A program made the position numbers and the translations under genes. From assembly GCA_004173235.1 (NCBI GenBank), contig SEAC01000030.1, positions 62,001 to 126,000 of the forward strand: 64,000 nt of DNA. The letters run 5' to 3'. The notes under the pieces were generated by a model. It was not told the DNA's origin. It made no database searches and saw only the letters and a program-made list of their open reading frames with translations. Of the stretch, positions 14,973 to 23,875 are shown piece by piece; positions within the stretch are counted from its first letter, which is position 1; every line of letters starts with the position of its first letter. The DNA comes from Chitinophagaceae bacterium (lineage in GTDB: Bacteria; Bacteroidota; Bacteroidia; Chitinophagales; Chitinophagaceae).

Positions 14973-15338
14973 ATGCCCTACAACGCCGATCTTGCACAGC
15001 GCGTACGTAGCTACCTCGCACAACAACCCGCGTTCCCCTTCGAGGAGAAGGAACTGTTCGGGGGCTTGTTGTTTTATGTCAACGGAAAGATGTGCGTTAA
15101 CATCAGCGGCGATGCCCTCACGTGCCGCTTCGACCCGGCGCGGCAGGAAGAAGTGGCAGAGCGCCCAGGCTATGCTGCGATGGTATTCAAGGGCAGGGAA
15201 CTGGCAGGCTATTGCAAGGTGGATCCGGTTGGATTTCGCTCCAGCCGCGACTTCACGTGGTGGTTGCAGCTGTGCCTCGAATTCAATCAGCGCGCGCCGG
15301 CGTCCAAATCAAAAGCAAAGAAGCCGAAACGCAAGTAG
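14973..15338 (+). CDS. TfoX/Sxy N-terminal domain protein
   Basis: A 121-residue protein matching the TfoX N-terminal domain. It has helix MPYNADLAQRVRSYLA, then EKELFGGLLFYVNGKMCVNI (the conserved K.MFGG..F...GKM motif, with LFGG here), then CRFDP, PGYAAMVFKGRELAGYCKV and a last helix with WWLQLCLEF. The tail is basic (SKSKAKKPKRK). TfoX/Sxy regulates competence in gammaproteobacteria through an added C-terminal domain that is absent here. Stand-alone N-terminal domains are common in Bacteroidota and have no known function. The gene is monocistronic and convergent with rarA. Confidence 0.9.
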   Translation: MPYNADLAQRVRSYLAQQPAFPFEEKELFGGLLFYVNGKMCVNISGDALTCRFDPARQEEVAERPGYAAMVFKGRELAGYCKVDPVGFRSSRDFTWWLQLCLEFNQRAPASKSKAKKPKRK

Positions 15339-15421
15339 CAAGCGAAGCGTCGAAATGCGTCGGCCGCTTTTGTCGGCAACCCCAAATCCGAAATCAATAT
15401 TCCGGCATCGATTGCACGGAA

Positions 15422-16690
15422 TCAGTATTGGTATTTATCCCCCCACCGGCTTTTCAAAAATCTCCGCAACTCCTCTTCCCGCGGCGTTTTCCCGGGTGTG
15501 TAGAATGCTGTTCCTTTCAGCCCGTCGGGCAGGAACTCCTGCTCGGTGAAGTTCTGGTCGTAGTCGTGCGCATACTTGTATCCCTTGCCATAACCCATAC
15601 GCTTCATCAGGCCGGTAGGAGCGTTGCGCACGTGCAGCGGCACGGGCAGATCTCCTTCCTTGCGCACAAGCGCGATCGCCTCTTCAATGGCCCTGTACGA
15701 TGCATTGCTTTTATGCGACGACGCGAGGTAGGTGCAGCATTGCGCGAGGATGATGCGCGACTCGGGGTAGCCGATCTTTGCAACGGCGTCGAAGGTGGCA
15801 TTGGCCAGAACCAGCGCCGTGGGGTTGGCGTTGCCGATATCTTCCGAAGCGAAGATCACCATGCGGCGCGCGATGAACTTCACGTCTTCGCCGCCTTCGA
15901 TCATGCGCGCCAGCCAGTAGATGGCGCCGTTGGGATCGGAGCCGCGCATGCTTTTGATGAATGCTGAAATGATATCGTAATGCTGCTCGCCGGTCTTGTC
16001 ATACAGCGCAATGCGTTGCTGCGCCACTTCCATCACGCGCTCGTCGGTAAGCACGATCGGGGCTTCTTCCTGCAATGCTTCCACCACCAGCTCAAACAGG
16101 TTGAGCAACTTGCGGGCATCGCCACCCGAGATGGTGAGCAGCGCTTCCGTCTCCCGTAGTTCTACGGTCTTCCCCTGCAGCCATTCATCGCGCTGCAGCG
16201 CCTGCTGCAGCAGGGCCACCAGGTCGTCGGGCGACAGCGAGCGCAACACGTATACCTGGCATCGGCTGAGCAAGGCGCTGTTTACTTCGAAGGATGGGTT
16301 TTCGGTGGTGGCGCCGATGAGGGTCACGGTACCTTTTTCTACAGCGCCCAGCAGCGCATCCTGCTGGCTCTTGTTGAAGCGATGGATCTCGTCGATGAAA
16401 AGCACGGCGCCCGAAAGCTGTTGCGCCTGCGCGATCACGTCGCGCACTTCCTTCACACCGGCCGATATGGCGCTGAGCTGAAAGAAGGGTACGTTGAGCG
16501 TGTGGGCGATGATGTGCGCTATGGTGGTCTTGCCCGTGCCCGGCGGGCCCCAAAGGATCATCGAGGGGATCTTGCCGTTCTGAATGGCGGTGCGGAGGAT
16601 GGATCCCGGCCCCGTAAGGTGCTGCTGGCCTGCGAGGTCGTCGAGCGTTTCGGGACGCATGCGTTCTGCGAGCGGCGCGGCGGTGTTCAT
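15422..16690 (-). CDS. rarA: Replication-associated recombination ATPase RarA (MgsA)
   Basis: A 422-residue AAA+ ATPase. Walker A is GPPGTGKTT, Walker B is LFIDEIHRF, sensor 1 is GATTENPSFEVN, and the arginine-finger region is LLSRCQVY. The C-terminal MgsA domain has AIYWLARMIEGGEDVKFI and RRMVIFASEDIGNANP, which identify RarA. The protein acts at stalled replication forks with single-strand binding protein and RecA. Length and domain order match the family. The start at 16690 (MNTAAPLAERMRPETLDDLAGQ) is the usual one. A heptad array lies just upstream. Confidence 0.97.
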   Translation of the reverse strand: MNTAAPLAERMRPETLDDLAGQQHLTGPGSILRTAIQNGKIPSMILWGPPGTGKTTIAHIIAHTLNVPFFQLSAISAGVKEVRDVIAQAQQLSGAVLFIDEIHRFNKSQQDALLGAVEKGTVTLIGATTENPSFEVNSALLSRCQVYVLRSLSPDDLVALLQQALQRDEWLQGKTVELRETEALLTISGGDARKLLNLFELVVEALQEEAPIVLTDERVMEVAQQRIALYDKTGEQHYDIISAFIKSMRGSDPNGAIYWLARMIEGGEDVKFIARRMVIFASEDIGNANPTALVLANATFDAVAKIGYPESRIILAQCCTYLASSHKSNASYRAIEEAIALVRKEGDLPVPLHVRNAPTGLMKRMGYGKGYKYAHDYDQNFTEQEFLPDGLKGTAFYTPGKTPREEELRRFLKSRWGDKYQY

Positions 16691-16725
16691 CGGGGCAAGT
16701 TACAACAAGACAAGAGGGGATGGTG

Positions 16726-16781
16726 GATGTGAGATGTGAGATGTGAGATGTTAGATGTTAGATGTGAGATGTTAGATGTGC
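16726..16781 (+). repeat. Heptad array GATGTNA x8
   Basis: Eight 7-bp units in perfect register: three GATGTGA, two GATGTTA, GATGTGA, GATGTTA, GATGTGC. It fills the gap between the rarA start and the DUF4846 stop codon. The array at 58530-58578 (ACATCNG) is the same family in inverted orientation. Confidence 0.9.
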
Positions 16782-16785
16782 AGAC

Positions 16786-17565
16786 CTACCAGCTTTTCAG
16801 CTCCGAAGCTTTGAAGTCCCATTCGGGGGTTTGGAGCACCGCGCCGAAGCGGTCGCTGTACCAGGAAGAGCCGCCCGCTGCCGCTTCGTTTTTGAGTATG
16901 TGGATGTCCTGAGCGGGCATGTAGCTCTGTGCAAGCAGGAAGCGCTTTTCGCCCCGCCCGTTTTCCACCACGTCCACTACAAGCACCGCATGCCCCGGCG
17001 ATCCGCCACGGATGAATACATCGCCCGCCTCCAATTGCGCAAGGTCTTGCTGCCTCATCGATGCCGCGAGCGACAACGTGCCCGCATAGGTGAACACCAC
17101 ATCAAGGAATTGACGGAAGGAAGCGTAACTGTTGCCGTTCCGTTCATCGAGCCGCCAAAAGGCATGATTGCCTTTCACGCTGTTCCTTTCGCCATGCCGC
17201 CAGCGGCGATAGTCGGCGCGGAAGCCGTTGGAAAACCGGAAGCTGATCTCGTCTTTCCTGCCTACCTGCCAGAGCCACTCCGCGCGAAGGCGCATCACCG
17301 CATCGGCACATTGCTGCAGGTCGCGCTTGCCCACATCGAGGTCTACTACGGCATTGTAAACATTGGCGGGCTTTTCGGCCCCGTTGAAGTAATGCACCTT
17401 CGATCCGGCAGGCTTCAGCGGAAGGCTGCGCAGGTAGGCTGCAAAGGAGCCAGCAGCAGCGGGTTTGCGAACAAAGCCGGGAGGAGGGTTGAATCGTGTT
17501 TCGATGGTATTGCCTGGCGGCGCAACAAGCAGCGTAAGATAAAGGGCCAGAAAAGGGAAAAGCAT
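16786..17565 (-). CDS. DUF4846 domain protein, exported
   Basis: A 259-residue protein with a hydrophobic N-terminus (MLFPFLALYLTLLVAP) that probably exports it. The body matches DUF4846: NTIETRFNPPPGF, SFAAYLRSLPLKPAG, QQCADAVMRLRAEWLW, SNGFRADYRRWRHG, the segment YAGTLSLAASM, and GDVFIRGGSPGHAVLVVDV near residue 185-203. The GSPGHAVLVVD stretch, with a conserved histidine, and the cysteine in LQQCADA recall papain-like NlpC/amidase folds. A peptidase-like role is thus conceivable but unproven. It is common in Bacteroidota. It sits between two heptad arrays and is probably transcribed alone. Confidence 0.88.
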   Translation of the reverse strand: MLFPFLALYLTLLVAPPGNTIETRFNPPPGFVRKPAAAGSFAAYLRSLPLKPAGSKVHYFNGAEKPANVYNAVVDLDVGKRDLQQCADAVMRLRAEWLWQVGRKDEISFRFSNGFRADYRRWRHGERNSVKGNHAFWRLDERNGNSYASFRQFLDVVFTYAGTLSLAASMRQQDLAQLEAGDVFIRGGSPGHAVLVVDVVENGRGEKRFLLAQSYMPAQDIHILKNEAAAGGSSWYSDRFGAVLQTPEWDFKASELKSW

Positions 17566-17664
17566 CTCTTGGTTTTTGGAGAGATGCCTAAAACACCGGA
17601 TTCCATACCCACGCCCTGCAAAATGGGCTAGTCAATAATCGGAGCAACAGGAGTCTCCGGTACT

Positions 17665-17692
17665 ACTCACGACTACCGATTCACGATTCCCG
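17665..17692 (+). repeat. Heptad array NYTCACG x4
   Basis: Units ACTCACG, ACTACCG, ATTCACG, ATTCCCG in register, directly abutting the stop codon of the esterase gene at 17693. It belongs to the same family as the arrays at 35474, 41267 and 46061. Confidence 0.75.
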
Positions 17693-18565
17693 TCAATGCA
17701 CCCGCTCCTTCAGCCAGGTGGCCATGGAGTCAAGCGTTCTGTTGAGCGTGGAGTCGGCATACACGTGCTTTTCGGAAGGGTAGAAAAGATAGCTGTACGC
17801 TACATTGTTCGCCTGCAGGCGCGCGGCAAGCGCATCGGTCTGCGCATAAGGCATCACCGAATCAAGCATCCCTTGTGCAAGAAACGTAGGGATCGTATGC
17901 AGGCCTACAAAAGTTTTGGGGCTGGATTCTGCATACAGCACTGAATTGGAAGCGGGCGAACCGCTCATCAGCTGTTGCAGGCGCCACTGTGCCACCGAGG
18001 GCTGGTAGTTGTAGAAATCTTCGAGGTCGCTGGGGGCGGAGAGGGCCGCCACGGCTTTGATGGCAACGGGGTTCGCGCGCTTGTAGCTGTGGAGCAACGC
18101 GAGCTGGCCGCCGGTGCTCCAGCCAGCCAGCACCATGCGGTCGGAGATATGCCAGTTGACGCGGTTGGCGTAGAGGTAGTTGATCGCGATCTGGACGTCG
18201 GTTTCCTGAGCCGGGAAGGCGTTGGTGGGCGGGTTCGTGTTGAGGCGGTAATTGATGTTGGCGATCGCCCAGTTGGGCAGCTGTGTACGCAGGCGTGCTA
18301 CCCAGGCGCGCATATCGCGCTTGTCGCCGGAAGCCCAGAAATCGGCATTGCCACCATGCACGAGCACCAGCAGCGGTGTGCTGTCCTGGCTGCGGCCGGT
18401 AGGCAGGTAAAGATCCAGCTTCGTGGCCGTGTCGGTATCGTACGAAACATTGATCAGGCTGTCGGCGGGCACGGGGGGATTATTCCAGGGATCCGTGGTG
18501 TCGCGCGTGGTGCACGCAGCCAGCAATATGAGGGCGGCCAGCGAGGCCGTCAGGAACTTCGTCAT
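17693..18565 (-). CDS. Lipoprotein alpha/beta hydrolase (esterase-like)
   Basis: A 290-residue protein with a lipoprotein signal (MTKFLTASLAALILLAAC; start taken at 18565, ten codons inside the longest frame). The fold is alpha/beta hydrolase of the carboxylesterase/BD-FAE type: LVHGGNADFWASG as oxyanion region, nucleophile elbow GWSTGG, acid in QGMLDSVMPY, histidine in SEKHVYADS. It is probably anchored in the outer or inner membrane facing the periplasm. It is paralogous to the gene at 18596, whose stop lies 30 bp upstream of this start on the same strand. The two are likely co-transcribed. Substrates are unknown. Confidence 0.87.
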   Translation of the reverse strand: MTKFLTASLAALILLAACTTRDTTDPWNNPPVPADSLINVSYDTDTATKLDLYLPTGRSQDSTPLLVLVHGGNADFWASGDKRDMRAWVARLRTQLPNWAIANINYRLNTNPPTNAFPAQETDVQIAINYLYANRVNWHISDRMVLAGWSTGGQLALLHSYKRANPVAIKAVAALSAPSDLEDFYNYQPSVAQWRLQQLMSGSPASNSVLYAESSPKTFVGLHTIPTFLAQGMLDSVMPYAQTDALAARLQANNVAYSYLFYPSEKHVYADSTLNRTLDSMATWLKERVH

Positions 18566-18595
18566 AGCGTCAGTTGGTTCCCGAAAGTACGCCAT

Positions 18596-19453
18596 TTAGC
18601 GTACATGCCGCTCCAGGAAGCGCTGGACCGTATCAAACGAGCGTTGAAGCGTAGCTCCCTGCCAGCCATGGCGTGCCGAAGGATACAACTCCAGCTCGTG
18701 GGGCACACCCGCGCCTTCGAGGCGGTCGGCCAGTGCCCGCGACTGCGCAGGATGCACCACCGGGTCGGCGCCGCCCTGCAGGATGAGGGTGGGGGGCGCA
18801 CCGGGCTTCACGTGCCATAGCGGCGAGGCCGCACGGTACGCCTCCCGGTCTTCGCCATACGTTTTACCCAGCACGGTTTGCAGGGCCAGTGGAACCAGCG
18901 GGTGCCAGGGCTTTTCGGCCATCGCCACCAGATCGGTGGGCCCAAAGAAATCCACTACGGCCCGTATGCCAGGGTCAGGCTCGCGGTAAGCCTGCAGCAG
19001 CGCCAGGTGTGCACCCGCCGACGCGCCAAGGAGCACCACCTTTTGCCCGTTCACTCCGTAGCGCGCCGCGTTGCTGCGCACGAAGCGGAGTACCGATGCG
19101 ATGTCGGCCTGCTGCTCGGGCAGCAACACAGTGCTGCCATTCACCAGTCGGTAGTTGACGTTGATGAACGCATACTGCGGCATCCGAGTGCGGAAGTCTT
19201 CGATGTATGCAGTGAATTCCGATTTGTTGCCGCCGGTCCATCCACCGCCGTGCACGAGGATCATCACCGGCGTTTCCTGCACGCCCCGGTTCGGCGGCAG
19301 GTATACATCCAGCCGCTGCGCGGTATCATCGCCGTAGGCAACATTGGTAAGAACAATAGGCAGACCGGGATTGAGGGCAGGCTCATTGGTCCGTGCGGGC
19401 TGGCAGGAAGCGAGTATCGTCATAATGGAGAAAAGGGAAAGGAGCAGGCGCAT
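18596..19453 (-). CDS. Lipoprotein alpha/beta hydrolase (esterase-like), first of a tandem pair
   Basis: A 285-residue lipoprotein with lipobox ILASC at residues 13-17. It shows the classical esterase layout: LVHGGGWTGGNKSEF (HGGG oxyanion motif), nucleophile elbow LLGASAGAHLALL, acid region LQGGADPVVHPAQS, and histidine in PSARHGW. It resembles the downstream paralogue in the strand LDVYLP, the NVNYRLV segment and the spacing of the triad, which suggests tandem duplication. Families with this layout hydrolyse acyl esters, including acetylated carbohydrates. Which ester is used here cannot be said. Confidence 0.9.
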   Translation of the reverse strand: MRLLLSLFSIMTILASCQPARTNEPALNPGLPIVLTNVAYGDDTAQRLDVYLPPNRGVQETPVMILVHGGGWTGGNKSEFTAYIEDFRTRMPQYAFINVNYRLVNGSTVLLPEQQADIASVLRFVRSNAARYGVNGQKVVLLGASAGAHLALLQAYREPDPGIRAVVDFFGPTDLVAMAEKPWHPLVPLALQTVLGKTYGEDREAYRAASPLWHVKPGAPPTLILQGGADPVVHPAQSRALADRLEGAGVPHELELYPSARHGWQGATLQRSFDTVQRFLERHVR

Positions 19454-19547
19454 CTTGAATAACGGAAGAGCGCAAGTTGCATGCCCCGAACCACGAACGA
19501 ATCGTTAATTGGCCACCCCCTTCTATCGCACCCTTTTTTTCTTTCGC

Positions 19548-20030
19548 TCACCGGATATACCAGGGGAATTCACCGTTGGCGAAGCCGCTGGCGCGCTCAT
19601 CCAATGCAGCACGCGGAGCCAGCCCGCAGGCGGCCGAGCAAATGGCTTGCAGCGACCGGCGCGAGAAGAGCGCGATGTTGATCTCTATTACCTGCTTGCC
19701 CGCCGTGTTTTCAAAAACAAGAAAACGGTGGCTGGATTTACCAGTATGCTTTTTCTTCACATACACCGAGCGAAGGTTGGCCCAGGTCAGTTCCCTACTT
19801 TTCAAAATCGTTGTGTAGGTGATGGAATGCTGGTTGAAGCGTACCTGCACTGCACCAAGCACTACGTACAGGATGAGTGCCATCAATGCCGCGATAGCCG
19901 TAACGATTCCAAGTTGCACCTGCTGGCTGCGATCCGACACGTTGATTAGGGCTGCCATCAGCAGCGGAGCTACGAATGCATAAAAGGCGATGTGCCGGCG
20001 CGCACGATACGTTTCTTCGGTGATGATCAT
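19548..20030 (-). CDS. Two-helix membrane protein with PH-like domain
   Basis: A 160-residue protein from the ATG at 20030; the longer open frame runs into the aspS end and terminator and is unlikely. Two membrane helices (about residues 13-28 and 38-60) are followed by a predicted PH-like beta-domain: VRFNQHSITYTTILKSRELT, NLRSVYVKKKH, HRFLVFENTAGKQVIEINI. A helix RSLQAICSAACGL closes it. This layout resembles bacterial PH-domain membrane proteins (bPH family, YcxB-like). No function is known. Its start lies inside the region just after the aspS terminator, so it needs its own promoter or read-through. Confidence 0.75.
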   Translation of the reverse strand: MIITEETYRARRHIAFYAFVAPLLMAALINVSDRSQQVQLGIVTAIAALMALILYVVLGAVQVRFNQHSITYTTILKSRELTWANLRSVYVKKKHTGKSSHRFLVFENTAGKQVIEINIALFSRRSLQAICSAACGLAPRAALDERASGFANGEFPWYIR

Positions 20031-20034
20031 ATAA

Positions 20035-20054
20035 AAAGTCCCGTGAGGGACTTT
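20035..20054 (-). terminator. Rho-independent terminator of aspS
   Basis: Perfect 8-bp stem AAAGTCCC / GGGACTTT with a GTGA loop, 16 bp beyond the aspS stop. On the minus strand it is followed by TTTTTAT. Confidence 0.88.
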
Positions 20055-20070
20055 AAAATTAGCTTTCTTC

Positions 20071-21921
20071 CTATTTGGAAAGATCGAGTTTGATCTGCAA
20101 TTCGGTGAATTGTTTTTGATCGATCTCCGAAGGTGCATCGAGCATCATGTCGCGGCCGCTGTTGTTTTTAGGGAAGGCGATGAAGTCGCGGATGCTCTCG
20201 GAGCCGCCAAGAAGGGCGCAAAGCCGGTCGAAGCCGAAGGCGATGCCACCATGGGGCGGAGCGCCGTATTCGAAAGCGCCGAGCAGGAACCCGAACTTAT
20301 GGCGGGCCTCCTCGTCGCTCATACCCAGCGCGGCGAACATTTTTTCCTGCAACTGACGTTGAAAGATGCGGATGGAACCGCCACCGATCTCGTTGCCGTT
20401 GAGCACCATGTCGTATGCATTTGCCTTGATGTCGGAATACGGATGCTCGAGGTATTTCGCTGCATCGCGGATCACCGGGTCGTTGTCGATCATCGTAGCG
20501 ATCTGGTCGGGCTTGGGTGCGGTGAAGGGGTGATGGCGCGCCACCCAGCGGCCGTTGCCGCCTGTCGACGGATCTTCTTCTTCGGCGTATTCAAAAAGCG
20601 GGAAGTCAAGCACCCACAACAATTTGAATTCGTCCTTGCGGCGGAGGCCCAGGCGCTCACCCAGTTCCAAACGCAACTCGGAGATGGCCTTGCGCGTGCG
20701 CTCCTCGGCGCCGGCCAGTATTAATACAAGGTCGCCCGGGTGCGCGCCGGCTGCGGTAGCAATCGCTTTGAGGCGTTCTTCCGGGTAAAATTTATCTACC
20801 GAACTCTTATAGGTTCCATCGGTGTTGCATTTGATGAACACCAATCCTTTCATCCCGATCTGTGGGCGCTTCACCCATTCGGTGAGCTCGTCGGTCTGCT
20901 TGCGCGTGTATTCGCTGCAGCCCGGCGCCGCGATGGCCAGCACGGTTTCGGCTTCATCAAACACTTTGAAGTCGGCGCCATTCACTAGCCCGCCGGTGGC
21001 TTCCAGCGCACCGTTGCGGCGGAAGGCCGACTTGAGGTTGGCCAGCTTCATTCCAAAGCGGATGTCGGGCTTGTCGTTGCCATAGGTCCACATTGCTTCT
21101 TCCCAGGTGGTGCGCTCCACGGCTTCGCTGTAGTCGATTCCCTTAACGGCTTTGAAAATGTATTTGACGAGGCCTTCGAACATATTCAGGATGTCTTCCT
21201 GCTCCACGAAAGCCATCTCGCAGTCGATCTGCGTGAACTCCGGCTGCCGGTCGGCACGCAGGTCTTCGTCGCGAAAGCACTTCACGATCTGGTAGTAGCG
21301 ATCGTAGCCGCTTACCATCAGCAGTTGCTTGAAGGTTTGCGGGCTTTGCGGCAATGCGTAAAACTGGCCCGGGTTCATCCGCGAAGGCACAACGAAGTCG
21401 CGCGCGCCTTCGGGTGTCGACTTGATGAGGAAGGGCGTTTCGATGTCCATGAAGCCCTGCCCGTGCAGGTAATCGCGCGTGGCACGATTCACGGCATAGC
21501 GCAGCTCGATGTTCTTCTTCACTGCATTGCGACGCAGGTCGAGGTAGCGGTATTTCATCCGCAGGTCATCGCCGCCGTCCGTATCGTCCTGGATGGTAAA
21601 CGGCGGCACGGCACTGCGGTTCAAAATTTTGAACGATGCGATCGTGATCTCGATGTCGCCGGTGGGAATGTTCGGGTTCTTGTTGGTGCGCTCCGTGACC
21701 GTTCCCGTGGCCTGCAGCACAAACTCGCGTCCGAGCGGGTCGGCATCGAGCTGCGGGTTGAGTTCCTCGTTGAAATACAGCTGCGTGATACCATAGCGGT
21801 CGCGCAGGTCAACAAAGGTGATGGAGCCAAACTTCCGGATGCTTTGCACCCAGCCGGCGAGGGTCACTTCGGTGCCGGCATGGGCGAGGCGGATTTCGCC
21901 ACAGGTATGAGAGCGGAACAT
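20071..21921 (-). CDS. aspS: Aspartyl-tRNA synthetase
   Basis: A 616-residue class II synthetase of the bacterial type. The N-terminal OB-fold anticodon domain ([20 protein letters not shown], then [17 protein letters not shown]) is followed by motif 2 ([18 protein letters not shown]). The long bacterial GAD insertion follows (about residues 280-430), and then motif 3 ([16 protein letters not shown]). It charges tRNA-Asp with aspartate in the cytosol. Whether it also charges tRNA-Asn is not decidable here, because no asnS or gatCAB gene is visible. Size and start fit the family. The cluster 21959-23853 lies upstream in the same direction, 37 bp away. Confidence 0.98.
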   Translation of the reverse strand: MFRSHTCGEIRLAHAGTEVTLAGWVQSIRKFGSITFVDLRDRYGITQLYFNEELNPQLDADPLGREFVLQATGTVTERTNKNPNIPTGDIEITIASFKILNRSAVPPFTIQDDTDGGDDLRMKYRYLDLRRNAVKKNIELRYAVNRATRDYLHGQGFMDIETPFLIKSTPEGARDFVVPSRMNPGQFYALPQSPQTFKQLLMVSGYDRYYQIVKCFRDEDLRADRQPEFTQIDCEMAFVEQEDILNMFEGLVKYIFKAVKGIDYSEAVERTTWEEAMWTYGNDKPDIRFGMKLANLKSAFRRNGALEATGGLVNGADFKVFDEAETVLAIAAPGCSEYTRKQTDELTEWVKRPQIGMKGLVFIKCNTDGTYKSSVDKFYPEERLKAIATAAGAHPGDLVLILAGAEERTRKAISELRLELGERLGLRRKDEFKLLWVLDFPLFEYAEEEDPSTGGNGRWVARHHPFTAPKPDQIATMIDNDPVIRDAAKYLEHPYSDIKANAYDMVLNGNEIGGGSIRIFQRQLQEKMFAALGMSDEEARHKFGFLLGAFEYGAPPHGGIAFGFDRLCALLGGSESIRDFIAFPKNNSGRDMMLDAPSEIDQKQFTELQIKLDLSK

Positions 21922-21958
21922 AGCGGCAAATATAAGCGGGAAGGTCGGAAGTCAGCTA

Positions 21959-23113
21959 TCAGCGCGTCTGGATCAGGTGGGGCACAAACCTGCTCCTGTT
22001 GTCGGTGATCAATCCATCGGCTTCCCGGATGCCTATACCGGCGGGCTGCTGGCCGATAATCCACGACCCAATGACCGGGTGTTTGCCTTCGAATGAAGGC
22101 AATTCGAAAAGTTGCTGGTAGATGAAGCCTTCCTTCCCGTAGTTGCCTTCGGTGTGTTCGGCCGGCTGCCCTTCGCGCACGATACTGATGTTCGCGCCCT
22201 CGCGGCTGAGAATGGGTTTCCTGATATAGTTGCGCATGGAGCCGGGTTCGCGATACGCAGGCAGCAGCAGTGGGTGCCCCGGGTTCATCTCCCACAACAG
22301 CGGCAGGATCGCCTTGTTGGAAAGGATCATTTTCCATGCAGGCTCCATCCAATAGGCCCCGTTGGCATCGCTAATGATCCTTTTACCAAATTCGTCGGCC
22401 ACCAGCCATTCCCACGGGTACAACTTAAAAATGTTTGTGATCGGCTCATTTTCGAGGTCAACGAACTGCTTGCCATCCCACCCGATATCGTCAATGAAAA
22501 CGAGTTTGGTGTCGATCCAGGCCTGGATGGCGCAGTCGCGCAGGTACTCGGTGTTGGTAAGATCTTCCAGCGATTCTTTGAGGCATGCAAAGTGGAGCAC
22601 GGGTGCATAAGGATCTTTATCCACCGGCGGACGGAGATACGATTTCAGGTATTTCCAGTATTCCACCAGCTTTTCGTGGATGCTGTTGAACTGGTCCTTG
22701 CTTTTGTCGAAGTCCTGCAGCCAGTACCATTGCACCAGGCCCGCTTCGTACAGGCTTGTCGGCGTATCGGCATTGAACTCCAGCAGCTTGATCTGGCCGT
22801 CGCGGTAACACAGGTCGAAGCGCGCGTAGATGGACGGGTGATCATCCTCCCAGCTTTGCTCGATACAGGGAATGATGAATTCCGGTATCGCGAATTCAGC
22901 GTATCGCTTCTGGTCGATCACTCTCTGCACTGCTTCGAGGCAAAGGGCCCACAGCTCCGCGCTTGCCCGTTCGATTTTGTCGACTTCATCCAGGGTGAAA
23001 GAGTAGTAAGCACTCTCGTCCCAGTAAGGCATTTCGCTGCTATGAAAGCCGAAGCCCAGTGCTTCTACTGCGCGCTGCCAGCCCCGGCGCGGCTCGGTTT
23101 GGATGCGTTGCAT
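21959..23113 (-). CDS. Glutathionylspermidine synthase-like ATP-grasp protein (YgiC/YjfC type)
   Basis: A 384-residue member of the glutathionylspermidine-synthase C-terminal family. Diagnostic segments are the N-terminal WQRAVEALGFGFHS, EMPYWDESAYYSFT, IYARFDLCYRDGQIKLLEFN (substrate and metal site), PTSLYEAGLVQWYWL, and the ATP-grasp end ILSREGANISIV plus KEGFIYQQLFELP. E. coli YgiC and YjfC have the same fold, but no confirmed glutathionylspermidine synthase activity. Upstream on the same strand are a YgiB-like lipoprotein (23179) and another lipoprotein (23530). The pairing mirrors ygiB-ygiC and supports a shared envelope-related role. Activity on an actual peptide or amine is inferred only. 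Confidence 0.92.
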   Translation of the reverse strand: MQRIQTEPRRGWQRAVEALGFGFHSSEMPYWDESAYYSFTLDEVDKIERASAELWALCLEAVQRVIDQKRYAEFAIPEFIIPCIEQSWEDDHPSIYARFDLCYRDGQIKLLEFNADTPTSLYEAGLVQWYWLQDFDKSKDQFNSIHEKLVEYWKYLKSYLRPPVDKDPYAPVLHFACLKESLEDLTNTEYLRDCAIQAWIDTKLVFIDDIGWDGKQFVDLENEPITNIFKLYPWEWLVADEFGKRIISDANGAYWMEPAWKMILSNKAILPLLWEMNPGHPLLLPAYREPGSMRNYIRKPILSREGANISIVREGQPAEHTEGNYGKEGFIYQQLFELPSFEGKHPVIGSWIIGQQPAGIGIREADGLITDNRSRFVPHLIQTR

Positions 23114-23178
23114 AGGTGATAGTTTGATGCGGCGCTTGTGCGTGTTGATGGTGCACGATCGGCCGCTTCGGGGAATGG

Positions 23179-23523
23179 TCAGGAAGAAGCGCTGTAGCCG
23201 CCACGACCGAAGCCGCCGCGTGACACGCGTCCTTTAAAACTGTTGGAGCCTACATTGGAGGAGCGCGGAATGGCTCCCGAATAGTAGCCTGCACGGGTAT
23301 AGCGGTTGCCGGCGTAATTGCCATAGGGACGGAAGGCGTAATACCAGAGTGCCGCAGTGGCGAGCCCGGTGCCTCCGTAGTGCGTGCGGCTATACGGTGC
23401 AGTGCTGTCGCTCCGGACATAGGTTTTCGTGCCGCCTTCCCAATCTTTTTGCGGCTGCTGCTGGTGGCAGGAGGCCAGCGCAGCGGTGATGAGCACCAAC
23501 TGTACCTGTTTCGATTTCTTCAC
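23179..23523 (-). CDS. Short YgiB-like (DUF1190-like) lipoprotein
   Basis: A 114-residue lipoprotein with lipobox LASC (Cys19). The mature part is rich in Gly, Tyr and Ser and holds one hydrophobic segment (TGLATAALWYYAFRPYG). It ends RGGFGRGGYSASS. E. coli YgiB and YjfM carry a similar RGGFG motif near the C-terminus and are encoded beside GSP-like genes, as here. I therefore call it a short YgiB-like protein; overall similarity is low and the call leans on the motif and context. It starts 6 bp after the stop of the upstream lipoprotein gene and ends 65 bp before the GSP-like start, so the three form an operon. Confidence 0.7.
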   Translation of the reverse strand: MKKSKQVQLVLITAALASCHQQQPQKDWEGGTKTYVRSDSTAPYSRTHYGGTGLATAALWYYAFRPYGNYAGNRYTRAGYYSGAIPRSSNVGSNSFKGRVSRGGFGRGGYSASS

Positions 23524-23529
23524 GGGTCC

Positions 23530-23853
23530 TTACTTTACAGTGATGAATATTTCGTAGTCCTTATCCACAACAATCTCTTTGCTGTCGCCATCGCTGTTTT
23601 CAGCAACCTGTGTGGTCTTGCCCAGCGTAGGCACCGTATCGTAGTAAGCGATGGTGCGGTACACGCTTCCATTCACCCATACTTTGTGCGTCGTGGTCAG
23701 CAGCTTGTGGGTGTTGTCGAGGTCAGTTACCTGAATGGCAGATTCAACGGATCCTTCGCGGTTCACCGCCTGCGTGACGTCTTCGTTTTCAGGTTCAGAG
23801 CAGGCCGAAAGGCATAGAGATAACAACGAGAGCGCAACAATTCTTCGGAGCAT
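23530..23853 (-). CDS. Small lipoprotein, unknown function
   Basis: A 107-residue lipoprotein, with start at 23853 (MLRRIVALSLLSLCLSAC) and lipobox LSAC. The mature domain is beta-rich and acidic (ESAIQVTDLDNTHKLLTTTH, GSVYRTIAYYDTVPTLG, KEIVVDKDYEIFITVK). I do not recognise a family. It is the first gene of a tight set with the YgiB-like lipoprotein (6-bp gap) and the GSP-like enzyme. Its job is probably linked to them in the periplasm. Confidence 0.78.
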   Translation of the reverse strand: MLRRIVALSLLSLCLSACSEPENEDVTQAVNREGSVESAIQVTDLDNTHKLLTTTHKVWVNGSVYRTIAYYDTVPTLGKTTQVAENSDGDSKEIVVDKDYEIFITVK

Positions 23854-23875
23854 GTGGTGCAAATAAGCATGGAAA

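Noticed and set aside
16726..16781. Heptad arrays as possible CRISPR arrays
   Set aside because: Units are 7 bp with no spacers, and no cas gene is present.
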